Assembly (NCBI GenBank): GCA_963730685.1
Contig: CAVSSP010000003.1
Span: forward strand, 310,001-374,000
Reading direction: 5' to 3'
Length of the DNA: 64,000 nucleotides
Source: Bog-756 sp963730685
GTDB lineage: Bacteria; Actinomycetota; Acidimicrobiia; Acidimicrobiales; RAAP-2
In this document: piece by piece, positions 1-9,069 of the stretch
Numbering within the stretch: the first letter of the stretch is position 1
Layout of the letters: every line of letters begins with the position of its first letter
Notes under the pieces: model-generated
What the model was told of the DNA's origin: nothing
Databases searched by the model: none
Seen by the model: only the letters and a program-made list of their open reading frames with translations
Translations under genes and position numbers: made by a program

Positions 1-149
1 CATCCCGCTAGTTTACCCTACGTTCACCTTAAAGTCACTTTTCGTTCATGTTCAGGTCACTTTGGCCGTTTTCCCGGGCCGGTCCGCTGTCCGGGGCACC
101 TCGCACGGCGGCGGAACCGGGTGGCACAGCCCGTGGCTAACTTGGCGCC

Positions 150-2886
150 ATGTCCCTCCCAGGGCCGAGCCAGCTCGGCAGAGGCGTCGTCGTCCGAGCC
201 GGCGCCCGGCCCGACCGGGCGTGGGCATCCAGTCCGAGGATCGTGGTCGGCGACGCGGAGCTCGAGGACCCGTCGGCGGTCGTGGCCGAGCTCCACTCGC
301 GATGGGCGTCCCGGTCACCGGTCGTGATCGAGCTGGCGGTAGACGCCGCCGACCTGCGGGCCGCGACGGTGTGCGATCTTCCCGTCCATCAGCTGGACCC
401 GGCGTTCGAGTTCGCGCGGGACCGCCTGGCCTTCCTGGTGTGGGCCAATACCTACGACGCCCGCAGTGGCGAGGCCATCTGGTGGCACGGGCGCAAGGCG
501 GCCCGGCGCTCGGCCGCCGACGGCGTGACCGAGGGAGGCGAGGCCGACATCGTGCGGGGCGACGGTACCCCGCTGTACATCGACGGCGGCCCCCCGGACC
601 CACCCCCGCTCCCGTCCGGCGTGGGGGTGGTCCATCGGTGGAGCGCCGAGGCGGGCGTCCTGGCCCCGGCACGCCATGCGCCGCCGACCGCCGACCTGGC
701 CCCTGACCAGCTGTCGGCCGTGGCCCACGGCGGTGGCCCGGCCCGGGTGATCGCTCCGGCGGGTTCGGGGAAGACGCGGGTGTTGACCGAGCGCCTGCGG
801 CACCTCGTCGTGGACCGTGGCGCCCACCCGGGCACCGTGACGGCACTGGCCTACAACGCCAAGGCGGCCGATCAGATGCGGGCGCGGTGTGCCGACTTCG
901 TGACTCCCGGCGGCCCCCACATCCGGACCCTCAACAGCATCGGCCTCCAGATCTGCAACGGCTCCGACGTCGGGGGTCGGATGCGGGTGCTCGAGGAGAT
1001 GGAGGTGCGCGACGTGATCCAGACGCTGTTCGGCGTCCGTCGCCAGGCGAACACCGACACCGTCGCCCCCTACATCGCCGCGCTCACGCGCGATCCGGCT
1101 CGGGCTCGAGTCCCCCGGATCGGCCGAGGAGGCGTTCCCCGACGCGGTGGGCGTGGCAGAGGGATTCGAAGGCTACCGTGCCGCCCTCGTCGAGAGGGGT
1201 GCGGTCGACTACGACGAGCAGATCTACCGATCCATCGAGATCCTGTTGACCTCGCCCGAGGCCCGGGCGGACGCCCGGTCCCGCTGCCGCCGCCTGCTCG
1301 TCGACGAATTCCAGGATCTCAATCCGGCCCACCTCCTGTTGATCCGCCTCCTGGCGGCGCCGGGCTACGACTGCTTCGGTGTCGGCGATGACGACCAGGT
1401 GATCTACGGGTACTCGGGCGCCACCCCCGAGTACCTGATCGACTTCTCCCGCTACTTTCCCGGGGCCGGCCACCATCCGCTGGAGATCAACTACCGGTGC
1501 GCCCCCGCCATCGTCGACGCCACCCGCCACCTCCTGTCGTACAACCGGCGACGCCTGGACAAGGTCATCCGCACGCCGGAGGGAAGCGCCGACGGCCCTC
1601 CAGCCGCAGACGGGCCACTGGCCGGATCCGGTCCGGTCGCCGTGCGCGCCGTGCCCGCCGAGGAGCTCGCCGGTCTGGCGGTGGGGATCATCGACGCGTG
1701 GACGGTGGCCGGCGTCCCACCTTCGGAGATCGCCGTGCTGGCCCGGGTCAACTCCACGCTGCTGCCCGTCCAGGTGGCCTGCGCCGAGGCCGGAGTGGCC
1801 TGCAGCAGCCCACTCGACACCAAGGTGCTCCGCCGAACCGGCATCCGCACCGCCTTCGCCTACCTCCGGATCGGCACCGATCCGGGCCGCATCCGTGTCG
1901 AGGACATCAACGAGACCATCCGGCGACCGTCCCGCGGCATCGCCCCGATGGTGGGAGACATGCTCACCAAGGGGCGGACCACATCGGTCGCCGGCATCCG
2001 TGGACTGGCCGACCGGCTGTCCGGTCGGGACGTGCCCAAGCTCGAGAAGTACGCCGACCACCTCGACATGGTGGCCGAGGCCTGTCGTCATTCGACCCTC
2101 GCCGCGCTGCGCGCCATCCGGGTGCAGGTCGGCCTGGACGACACGATGGACGTCCTCGACTCCTCGCGGCGCGGAGCCGACCGTTCCACACACGCCGACG
2201 ACCTGGTCGCCCTGGAGTCGCTGGCCGGATTCCACCCCGACCCGTCCACGTTCGAGTCCTGGCTGCGCGAGGTTCTCGCCCGCCCCTCCACGGCCGGGCC
2301 GGTCGTGGAGCTGTCCACGGTCCACAAGATCAAGGGCAACGAGTGGGACCGGGTCGTCGTCTTCGGCGCCTCGGAGGGTCTGTTCCCGCACCGTCTGGCC
2401 GATGACGACGAAGGGGAGCGTCGGGTGTTCCACGTCGCCCTCACCCGTGCCCGCACCCAGGTGGCCGTGCTGGCCGATGCCGCCGCTCCGTCCGTCTTCA
2501 TCGACGAGCTCGACGGCTCCCGGCCCGAGCCTCCCCCCGACCGTGCTCCGAGGACCGAGTCGGCGCCGGCCACGCATAAGAGGGCGCCGGCGACGACGGG
2601 CGAACGGACCGGCGCCCACCCCGATGCCTCCGGTGCCGAAGTCGCCCTACGGGAGTGGCGTTCCTCCGTCGCCCGGAAGGAGCACCTCCCCGCGTACGTG
2701 GTGCTCAACGACAAGGAGCTGCTCGGGGTGGCCGAGCGCTCGCCAGGGACGCTCGGTGAACTGGGCGACTGTCGGGGGATCGGCCCGAACCGTTTGGAGC
2801 GGTGGGGCGACGAGATCCTCGCCGTCCTCGACGGGGCCAGGGCCGCCGCGTCGGCCGCCGCCGACGGGCCGGACGGCCAGGTCTGA
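150..2886 (+). CDS. UvrD2-like superfamily 1 DNA helicase with C-terminal HRDC domain (frameshifted)
   Basis: ATP-dependent 3'-5' DNA helicase of the UvrD/PcrA superfamily, acting in DNA repair. The first part reads from ATG 150 with Walker A (APAGSGKTRV) near residue 200. The second part, one base out of register, has the Walker B-like DEFQDLN, motif III (GDDDQVIYGYSGA), the C-terminal motif VHKIKGNEWDRV and LTRART. The last ~75 residues (LPAYVVLNDKELLGVAE..., GIGPNRLERWG) are an HRDC domain, as in mycobacterial UvrD2. The frames join near 1095 (RDPA / RLGLESPG), so one indel splits the gene; total would be ~911 aa. About 190 residues precede the helicase core and are not part of the usual UvrD2. 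Start: TAACTT ends 6 nt before the ATG, fitting a leaderless transcript. Family assignment is firm; whether the frameshift is real is not known. Confidence 0.88.
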
Positions 2887-2948
2887 GCTGTCACGGCGAC
2901 GGCGATCGCCGGGTCGGGGTGGTGTCGCGGTGGTGTGGGGGAGCCCGG

Positions 2949-3269
2949 CTAGGCCTGTCGGCGATCCTTGGCCGCCCACTCCACCTTGGACCGCTTCGAC
3001 CGGCGCTCCTTGGCGGCGGCGCTGAAGCGGTGCTCGGCACCTTGGGGAGTGATCCCGCCGACGGCCTCGCCGATCTCCCTCCAACTGGCGTGGTGGCGGC
3101 GGGCGGTCTGCGCGGCCACCTGGCACAGGCCGTCCGCCAACCGTCGGAGGTGGTCAGCGAACTCGAGGGTGGCCAGGGACCGTGCCGGCTCGTCGGAGAT
3201 CGCCGCCACCACCTCCTGTCGCCCGCCCTCCACGAATCGGTCGGCGATCAATCCCGGATCTGAGGGCAT
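2949..3269 (-). CDS. Small protein with predicted helix-turn-helix, possible autoregulator
   Basis: About 106 aa. The centre (HHASWREIGEAVGGITPQGA followed by EHRFS) resembles the Trp-x-x-Ile-Gly HTH block of short actinobacterial DNA-binding proteins; the C-terminus is very basic (KERRSKRSK). I chose ATG 3269 (MPSDPGL) over the longer ATG 3308 because TACTGT lies 6 nt upstream with TTGAAA 17 nt further up, a well-formed promoter for a leaderless message. It is divergent from the secreted protein at 3349 and their shared control region is full of inverted repeats, so it may bind there. The function is inferred only from the HTH pattern. Confidence 0.6.
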   Translation of the reverse strand: MPSDPGLIADRFVEGGRQEVVAAISDEPARSLATLEFADHLRRLADGLCQVAAQTARRHHASWREIGEAVGGITPQGAEHRFSAAAKERRSKRSKVEWAAKDRRQA

Positions 3270-3275
3270 CCCCCA

Positions 3276-3356
3276 ACAGTACCTGTCCTGACCTGTGTTT
3301 TCAACCATGTGTTGACAACACAGTGTTGATGATCGTACGCTTCAACACATGGTTGA
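3276..3356. promoter_or_regulatory. Divergent promoter pair with nested palindromes
   Basis: Rightward promoter: TTGACA at 3312-3317, 18 nt spacer, TACGCT at 3336-3341, then 7 nt to ATG 3349. Leftward promoter: TTGAAA (3303-3298), 17 nt spacer, TACTGT (3281-3276), then 6 nt to ATG 3269. A perfect 15-bp inverted repeat TCAACCATGTGTTGA (3301-3315) / TCAACACATGGTTGA (3342-3356) flanks the rightward promoter, and a 13-bp palindrome CAACACAGTGTTG (3316-3328) sits between its -35 and -10. Sites are seen directly; repressor binding is inferred. Confidence 0.7.
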
Positions 3357-4230
3357 GATCCCCTCAGCCCATCCGACACCCGTGGGGGCGGATGGGCGTC
3401 ACTCCCGTGGCGGCGTGCTACTGGTCCTGATCGTCGTCTCGGCGGTGGTCCTGGTATTCGGTCTCACCGGTGGGCCATCGGGCGTCAAGGTCTCGATGCG
3501 CCCGGCGGTGGCCCATACGGCCACCCCGACAGTCGGTCGGCACCACCAGTTGGCCACGGCTCCGGCGGCCGCCACGGCCGGACCCGCCCCGACCGCCGTC
3601 CCGACCACCTCGACGGGTACACCCACGACGAACCCTCCGGCCGTGGCTCCCAGTGCGACCAGCCCGTCGCCCGTCGTCGCCGCTCGGACGACGACGACGA
3701 CGCCGACGACGGTCGCAGCCGGTCCCGCCCCGGCGACGGCACCGGCGGTGGTGACGACCCCGGTGACGACCCCGCTGGTGACGACCCCGGTGGTGACGAC
3801 TCCCAGCGTGGCCGCGCTGGTCGCCCAGGTCGAGGCCGCCGGGATCGAGCCGGGGCCCAGGTGGAGCTGGTCGATGGGGAACACGGCGACCGAGTGCGGC
3901 GCCATCCCCGGCAACGGCGTGGGGACGGGCTGTACCTACAGCAGCGGCGGCGTGGCGACGACGGTCTTCGCCGGGGTTCCGACCCTCGAACTGGTGGCCC
4001 ACGAGCTCGCCAACGCCGAGACCGAGACCGATGCCGTACCGAGCCTGATGGCCCAGGTCTCGGCGGCTGCGGCCGGGACCTCCTGGTCATCCATCGATGC
4101 CGTCGCCTCGTGCCTCGTCGAGCACTTCATGGGATTTCAGGACGACGCGGCCGGAAGCTGGCAGTGTCCCGCGTCGCTCGCCAGCACCGTGGCCGCCCAC
4201 ATCCACGACCGCGTGCAGCCCGCCACCTGA
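3349..4230 (+). CDS. Secreted or membrane-anchored protein with Thr/Pro/Ala linker
   Basis: 293 aa, not recognised as a named family. A short N-terminal tail is followed by one hydrophobic segment (about residues 22-42, GVLLVLIVVSAVVLVFG), so it is exported or held in the membrane by one helix. Residues ~55-150 are a low-complexity Thr/Pro/Ala/Val linker including TTPVTTPLVTTPVVTTP. The last ~135 residues form a compact domain with four cysteines, the string LELVAHELANAETE and a conserved-looking SSIDAVASCLVEHFMGFQD. The HELAN string recalls a metal-binding helix but lacks the second His of HExxH, so I do not call it a protease. Transcribed from the palindrome-containing promoter described at 3276-3356. 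Confidence 0.7.
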   Translation: MVEIPSAHPTPVGADGRHSRGGVLLVLIVVSAVVLVFGLTGGPSGVKVSMRPAVAHTATPTVGRHHQLATAPAAATAGPAPTAVPTTSTGTPTTNPPAVAPSATSPSPVVAARTTTTTPTTVAAGPAPATAPAVVTTPVTTPLVTTPVVTTPSVAALVAQVEAAGIEPGPRWSWSMGNTATECGAIPGNGVGTGCTYSSGGVATTVFAGVPTLELVAHELANAETETDAVPSLMAQVSAAAAGTSWSSIDAVASCLVEHFMGFQDDAAGSWQCPASLASTVAAHIHDRVQPAT

Positions 4231-4248
4231 CTGCCACGGCGCCGGTCC

Positions 4249-4287
4249 GCCCCCGGGCCCCGCCCCCGGGCCCCGCCCCCGGGCCCC
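4249..4287. repeat. Three tandem copies of a 13-bp GC element
   Basis: GCCCCCGGGCCCC occurs three times without interruption between two convergent genes. Each copy contains the self-complementary GGGCCC/CCCGGG core, so the RNA could fold strongly from either strand. It may help end transcription of both neighbours, but there is no T-run. Confidence 0.7.
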
Positions 4288-4296
4288 AGGCGCCCG

Positions 4297-4968
4297 CTAG
4301 TGGGCGGTCACCGCCACCAGCGACGTGTAGACGACGATGTTGGACAGGTAGCTCCCCGTCTGGTGGTCGAAGACCCCACCGCAGGTGACCAGCTGGAGGG
4401 CGCTGGACCCGTGCGACGCGTAGACCCGCTGGGCCGGGAACTGCGTCTTGGTGTACATGGCCACCGAGTTGACGGCGAACCGTGCGATGTCACCGTCGGC
4501 CAAGGCCACGTAGACCTGGTCACCGGCGGCCAGCGTCCGCAGCTGAAAGAAGACGCCCGGGCCCGAGTAGTTGTCGACATGGCCGAGGATGACCGCCGAG
4601 CCCACCTGCCCGGGCGAAGGGCCCAGGCGGAACCACCCGGGTTGGGTGATCGTGGTGGGAGTCTGCACGGAACCGTCCGCGTTCAAGCCCAGGGTGCCCA
4701 GCGACACCGCCAGCCCGATGGCCGGGATCCACAAGGTGGTCGGGACGGATCGGACGGTGTCCAACACGGTCATCATGGGTGGTGCCTGTGGTGACCGCGG
4801 CACCGCCGCCTTCAGCGCGGCCGGGGAGGGGACCGGGCTCGGAAGCGCGTGGCTTCCGCCCCTCATCCCCAGCCCCAGTGAGACGATCCCGACCAGGAGG
4901 AGGGCGACCGCGGCGACCTGCCACGGCCTCGACCGGCTCCTCAGCCGGGCGTGGGCATCCGGGCTCAC
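4297..4968 (-). CDS. Class F-like sortase
   Basis: 223 aa cysteine transpeptidase that would attach surface proteins to the cell envelope. One N-terminal membrane helix (residues ~17-34), a proline-rich stretch, then a sortase domain with the catalytic His (VILGHVDNY, H130) and Cys (LVTCGG, C196). At the place where many class F-like sortases carry the catalytic Arg (YRDNVVV) this protein reads YLSNIVV, with Leu 208. I am recalling that alignment, so the loss of Arg is a point to verify. GTG start overlaps the stop of the DUF3494 gene upstream (GTGA), so the two are translationally coupled and that protein is the obvious substrate. Confidence 0.85.
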   Translation of the reverse strand: MSPDAHARLRSRSRPWQVAAVALLLVGIVSLGLGMRGGSHALPSPVPSPAALKAAVPRSPQAPPMMTVLDTVRSVPTTLWIPAIGLAVSLGTLGLNADGSVQTPTTITQPGWFRLGPSPGQVGSAVILGHVDNYSGPGVFFQLRTLAAGDQVYVALADGDIARFAVNSVAMYTKTQFPAQRVYASHGSSALQLVTCGGVFDHQTGSYLSNIVVYTSLVAVTAH

Positions 4969-6143
4969 GCCGGTCGTGCAGGTCCGCCGTCACCGGTGAC
5001 AGGGAGGGCCCGGCGACGCCGGTAGGCGACCCCGAAGGCCCCCGCCGATCCGACCAGGGCCAGCGTCCCGACTGCGATCGGCACGCCGTAGCGGGTGTGT
5101 GCGGATCCCCCGAGCCCGGTGTGGGGAAAACCGGTGGGGACGACCGGTGAGGACCCCGAGGTGGTCGACCCGGCGCCGCCGGTGGTCGAACCCGCGGCCG
5201 CCCCGCCGGCACCACCCGCTGCCGCCCCGGTGGCCAGGGCGCGGGGCGTGGTCGTGGGAGTGGCGGCCCCGGGCGCCGTGGTGGCGGTGGAGACGGCGGG
5301 CGTGATCGCGCAGGTGGGGGGGATGGTGATGGTGTTGGCGTCGAGCGTCACGGCTCCGTTCCGGGCCAGGATGCGACCCTGGACGGTGGCGCCGGTGTCG
5401 AGCGTGGCCGAGGTGAGCGCCATCAGGGTGCCCACGAAGGTGCTGGCCGAGCTCAAGGTGGCCGAGCTCCCGATCTGCCAGAACACGTTGCACGCCTGGG
5501 CACCGTTCTCGAGCTCCACGACGCTGTTCGAGGCCGTTACGAGGTCGGACGACGCCTGAAAGACGAACACGGAGTTGGCGTTGCCCTCACCGTTGAGGAT
5601 GAGCGGACTGGCCGCGGTGATGTTGGCGGTGGCCGCATGGCCGAAGGCGTAGACGCCGGCGGTCAGGGTCTTGCCGCCGAGTTGATTGTCACCGGCGGTG
5701 AACGTTGAGGTGGGCGACTGTCCCGCTGCGGAGACAAAGGCGGTGGTCAAGTCGTTCTTCGCCGATGTCAGCAGCGCCGGGTTGTTGACCGCCCCGGCGG
5801 GCCCGGTGGCGTCGGTGGAGTAGATCGTGCCCGTGACCTCGGCCTGGGTCAGGCCGGCGTAGAAGCTTCCGGACGCGGGGCTCAGACCGACGTCGCCGGT
5901 GATGGACGACGTGGGGACATCGGTCACCTCCGTGCCGGCCAGCACGGCGAACGGCGTCGCCGTCCCGAGCTGCACCTTGGTGCCGGCGGCCGATGCGGAC
6001 GGGGCGAAGGCGGTAGCGGCCATGGCGAGGACGATCATGGAGACGCCCACGACCGGAAGGACGGCCCACCGGTCGCGCAGATGGCCGAGGCGCCGGTGGG
6101 CGCGCCGATGGAGAGGTGCTGTGGGGAAACGGGCGAACCGCAT
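4965..6143 (-). CDS. DUF3494 (ice-binding-like) surface protein with sorting signal
   Basis: 392 aa. Signal peptide of ~52 residues (hydrophobic VVGVSMIVLAMAATAFA, then SASAAG). Residues ~58-275 match the DUF3494 beta-solenoid family (LAGTEVTDVPTSSITGDVGLSP, NSVFVFQASSDLVTASNS, VFWQIGSSATLSSASTFVGT), which includes bacterial ice-binding proteins and adhesin modules. A Thr/Gly/Ala linker leads to FPHTG (residue 339), a hydrophobic helix and RRRR, i.e. a cell-wall sorting signal. Oddly a second motif, LPVTG, sits after the basic tail (residue 380). The start has a good ribosome site (AAGGAG). Coupled to the sortase downstream. Ice binding itself cannot be inferred; an adhesive or envelope role is equally likely. 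Confidence 0.88.
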   Translation of the reverse strand: MRFARFPTAPLHRRAHRRLGHLRDRWAVLPVVGVSMIVLAMAATAFAPSASAAGTKVQLGTATPFAVLAGTEVTDVPTSSITGDVGLSPASGSFYAGLTQAEVTGTIYSTDATGPAGAVNNPALLTSAKNDLTTAFVSAAGQSPTSTFTAGDNQLGGKTLTAGVYAFGHAATANITAASPLILNGEGNANSVFVFQASSDLVTASNSVVELENGAQACNVFWQIGSSATLSSASTFVGTLMALTSATLDTGATVQGRILARNGAVTLDANTITIPPTCAITPAVSTATTAPGAATPTTTPRALATGAAAGGAGGAAAGSTTGGAGSTTSGSSPVVPTGFPHTGLGGSAHTRYGVPIAVGTLALVGSAGAFGVAYRRRRALPVTGDGGPARPA

Positions 6144-6409
6144 TGCGGACTCCTTCTTCGTGCACGCCCGAAATAGATAACCGTTCGTAACGGACGTCCG
6201 GGGGTGTCACCGGAGTCTACGCCTCGGTCGTAAAACATGCAATGTGTTTCAGGAATACTTTGCACACCGGCGTGACAGCCCCCCTTCTGTCGAAAATGGG
6301 TTCAGCAACAGACCGATCGTGTCGATGCGTTCAGTCTGGACCTATTGCTGTCGGCGGCCGTCGTGGACGATGGCTGCGAGCCTGGCAACGGAGCGGTCGC
6401 TGACCGCTT

Positions 6410-8053
6410 GTGGACCGGTTCAACGAAGGAGTGGCCGTGCACCGTGCCGGGCCATCGTCGTCGTCGAGCCCGCACGGGCACGGGACACCACCCTCCCCCT
6501 TCCACCGGAGCCGTTGGCTGGTGGGCGCACTGGCGGTGATGGTCGTCGGGTCGTCGGTGGCGCTGCTCGGTTCGCCTGCCGTGTCCCGAAGGATCCTCGG
6601 CCAATGGATGCCCTGGCCGTAGTGCTGGCCGGCGTCGCGCTCGAGCGCGCTGTTCGGAGCGGTGTTCTATCTGCTCGGCACCGGCCGTTCCCGGGCCCTG
6701 GCGCTGGTGCGAGCGCGCACCGAAGAGCTCGAGTTCCGGGCGCTCCACGATTCGCTGACGGGGCTCCCCAACCGCCCCCTGGTCCTCGACCGGGTCGGGC
6801 AGTTGCTGGCCAGATCCGAACGGGAGGGAACACGGGTGGCGGCGTTGACCTTGGACCTCGACAACTTCAAGGACATCAACGACAGCCTCGGTCACGGTGC
6901 AGGCGACGAGCTGCTCGTGGCCGTCGGAACCCGATTGGTGGGCGCGCTGCGCGGGAGGGACACCGTCGGGCGGTTGGGTGGGGACGAGTTCGTCGTCCTG
7001 GTGGAAGGAGACGGGGTCGACTCGGGCGCTGGTCCAGTGGCCCAGAAGATCCTCGACCTGTTCGAGGAGCCGATCCGGATCTCGGCATGTCTCGCCGCCT
7101 TGCCCGTCTCTGTCAGCATCGGGATCGCCGAAGGCGACTGCTCCACTGCCGACGGGCTGCTGCGCGATGCCGATGTCGCCCGCCACCGTGCCAAGGAGGG
7201 CGGCAAGAATCGCGCCGCAGTGTATTCGAGGTCGATGCAGGACGAGATTGACCACAGCCGCTCGCTCGTGGCCGACCTGCGCGGCGCGCTCGACGCCGGC
7301 GAGTTCTTCGTGGTGTACCAGCCCGTCTTCGACCTCTCGTCCGGATCGTTGTTCGGAGTCGAGGCGCTGTTGCGTTGGCAGCACCCCGCCCGCGGCGTCG
7401 TCGCGCCGCTCGAGTTCGTCCCGGTGCTCGAATCCACCGGGCTCATCGTGCCGGTCGGGAGGTGGGTATTGGAACAGGCGTGCCGACAGGGTGCGCGGTG
7501 GCAGGACCGGGGTCACCGCGTGGCCCTGGCGGTCAACGTCTCCGGCCGACAGCTGGAGCGCGACGCGGTGGTGGACGATGTCGACGGAGCCCTGTCCGCC
7601 AGTGGGCTGGATCCGGGGGTGTTGATCGTCGAACTGACGGAGACCGCCCTGATGCAGGATGTCCCCTCCATCGTCGGGCGCCTCGACCTCCTCAAATCGC
7701 TGGGAGTGTCCATCGCTGTCGATGACTTCGGGATGGGCTACTCGTCGATCTCCTACCTGGAGCAGTTTCCCGTCGACATCCTCAAGATCGACCAGTCGTT
7801 CGTGTCCAGGATCGCCGACTCCAGTGAGTCTGCGGCGCTGGTGCACTCGCTGGTCCAACTGGGCAAGGCCCTCGGGCTGCGGACCGTCGCCGAGGGGATC
7901 GAGACCGACGTCCAGCGGCTGCGGCTCAAGGCCGAGGCGGTCGACTACGGCCAGGGTTTCCTCTTCGCCCCGCCGCTGGACGGGAAGGCGCTGGACCTCC
8001 TGATCGAGACGGCGGGGGTCGCCCGTCCCCCGGCCGGAATCGGGGGGAGATAG
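6410..8053 (+). CDS. GGDEF-EAL cyclic-di-GMP cyclase/phosphodiesterase (N-terminal frameshifts)
   Basis: Makes and/or degrades c-di-GMP at the membrane. The GGDEF domain has an intact active site (RLGGDEFVVLV) and an inhibitory-site RxxD (RGRD) five residues upstream. The EAL domain has EALLRW, NVSGRQL, ELTETALM, DDFGMGYSS, LKIDQSFV and GIET, so both activities look possible. Upstream are two membrane segments: WLVGALAVMVVGSSVALLG and, in another frame, MDALAVVLAGVAL leading into FGAVFYLLGTGR. Two one-base shifts near 6605 and 6650 interrupt this region; the catalytic part from 6662 is continuous. The two helices lie almost directly next to each other, so no extracellular sensor domain is left between them. 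Start GTG 6410 is tentative. Confidence 0.85.
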
Positions 8054-8149
8054 CTGCCCCGGATGCGCCCGCTCCGGGAGGGCACCCGGTCCATCGGGAT
8101 CGGGCCCCGACGACGTGCGGGGCGCCCGCCGATGCGGGACAATTGCCCC

Positions 8150-8992
8150 GTGGCCGCCCCGTTCACCGCCCGGTTCGCACGGGCGCGGGCCACGTTCGGC
8201 CCGCTCGCCTGGGGGCTCGACCCGTCAGGCGAGATGCTCGACCGTTGGGGGATAGGGGACGATCCCGACGGGTTGGACCGGTTCGCCGACATCGTGCTCG
8301 AGGCGGCCGTGGGGGCGGTCGGGCTCGTCAAGCTCCAGTCGGCCTTCTACGAACGCCAGGGGTGGCGAGGATTCCGCACCTTGCAGCGTCTGACCGCTGA
8401 CGGGCGCGACGCTGGACTGCTGGTCATCGTGGATGCCAAGCGTGGCGATGTCGGTACCACCAACGACGCCTACGCAGAGGCGTTCCTCGGGATCGGAGCA
8501 CCGGTCTCCTGTGACGCCCTCACCGTCCATCCGTACCTTGGCGTCGGTGCCATGGGCACCTTTGTGCGGCGGGCCCACGAATCGGGGAGCTGCCTCCTCG
8601 TCGTCACCCGTTCGTCCAACCCTGAGGGCCGGGCCATCCAGTCGGCCGTCGGGCGGTCGGGACGGAGTGTCGAACAGGCGCTGCTCGACGGGATCGGCGT
8701 GCTGAACGCCGGACTCACCACTGACGGACTCGGCCCCATCGGTGCGGTCGTCGGCCCTACGCACATGGATCCGGCGCTCGACCTGCTGGTGGCCAACGGG
8801 GTGTTCCTCGCGCCAGGGGTCGGGATGCAGGGTGCCACTCCCGACGACGTGGCCCGCGCCTTCGCCGCCTGTCCCGACCGGGTGATCCCCAGTGCCTCCC
8901 GCTCGCTGCTCGCAGGCGGACCGGACGTGAGCCGTCTGCGGGACACGGCAGTGGAACTGGCGTCCGAATTCCAGCGGGTGCTCGCCTGCTAG
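8150..8992 (+). CDS. pyrF: Orotidine 5'-phosphate decarboxylase, type 2
   Basis: Converts OMP to UMP, last step of de novo pyrimidine synthesis, in the cytoplasm. The type 2 signature DAKRGDVGTT, with its catalytic Lys and Asp, is intact, as are VKLQSAFYE, SCDALTVHPYLG, VTRSSNPEG and LAPGVGMQGA. ~280 aa from GTG 8150, normal for the family. I chose GTG 8150 over ATG 8063 or 8132 because homology begins right after it (FTARFARARATFGPLAWGLDPS) and GACAAT ends 6 nt upstream, fitting a leaderless start. It stands apart from other pyrimidine genes in this window. Confidence 0.95.
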   Translation: MAAPFTARFARARATFGPLAWGLDPSGEMLDRWGIGDDPDGLDRFADIVLEAAVGAVGLVKLQSAFYERQGWRGFRTLQRLTADGRDAGLLVIVDAKRGDVGTTNDAYAEAFLGIGAPVSCDALTVHPYLGVGAMGTFVRRAHESGSCLLVVTRSSNPEGRAIQSAVGRSGRSVEQALLDGIGVLNAGLTTDGLGPIGAVVGPTHMDPALDLLVANGVFLAPGVGMQGATPDDVARAFAACPDRVIPSASRSLLAGGPDVSRLRDTAVELASEFQRVLAC

Positions 8993-9069
8993 GCGGAACC
9001 GCGATCCGGCAAGCCATCCGCAGCTGAGAGTAGGGTCCACCCAGGACGACCCCCGACGGAGGGAATCAG

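Noticed and set aside
52..846. Long Arg/Pro-rich frames on the minus strand at the start of the window.
   Set aside because: They are antisense shadows of the helicase gene and have no recognisable domain.
3349..4230. The string LVAHELANAE in the secreted protein considered as a zinc-protease motif.
   Set aside because: HExxH requires a second His three residues after the Glu, which is absent.
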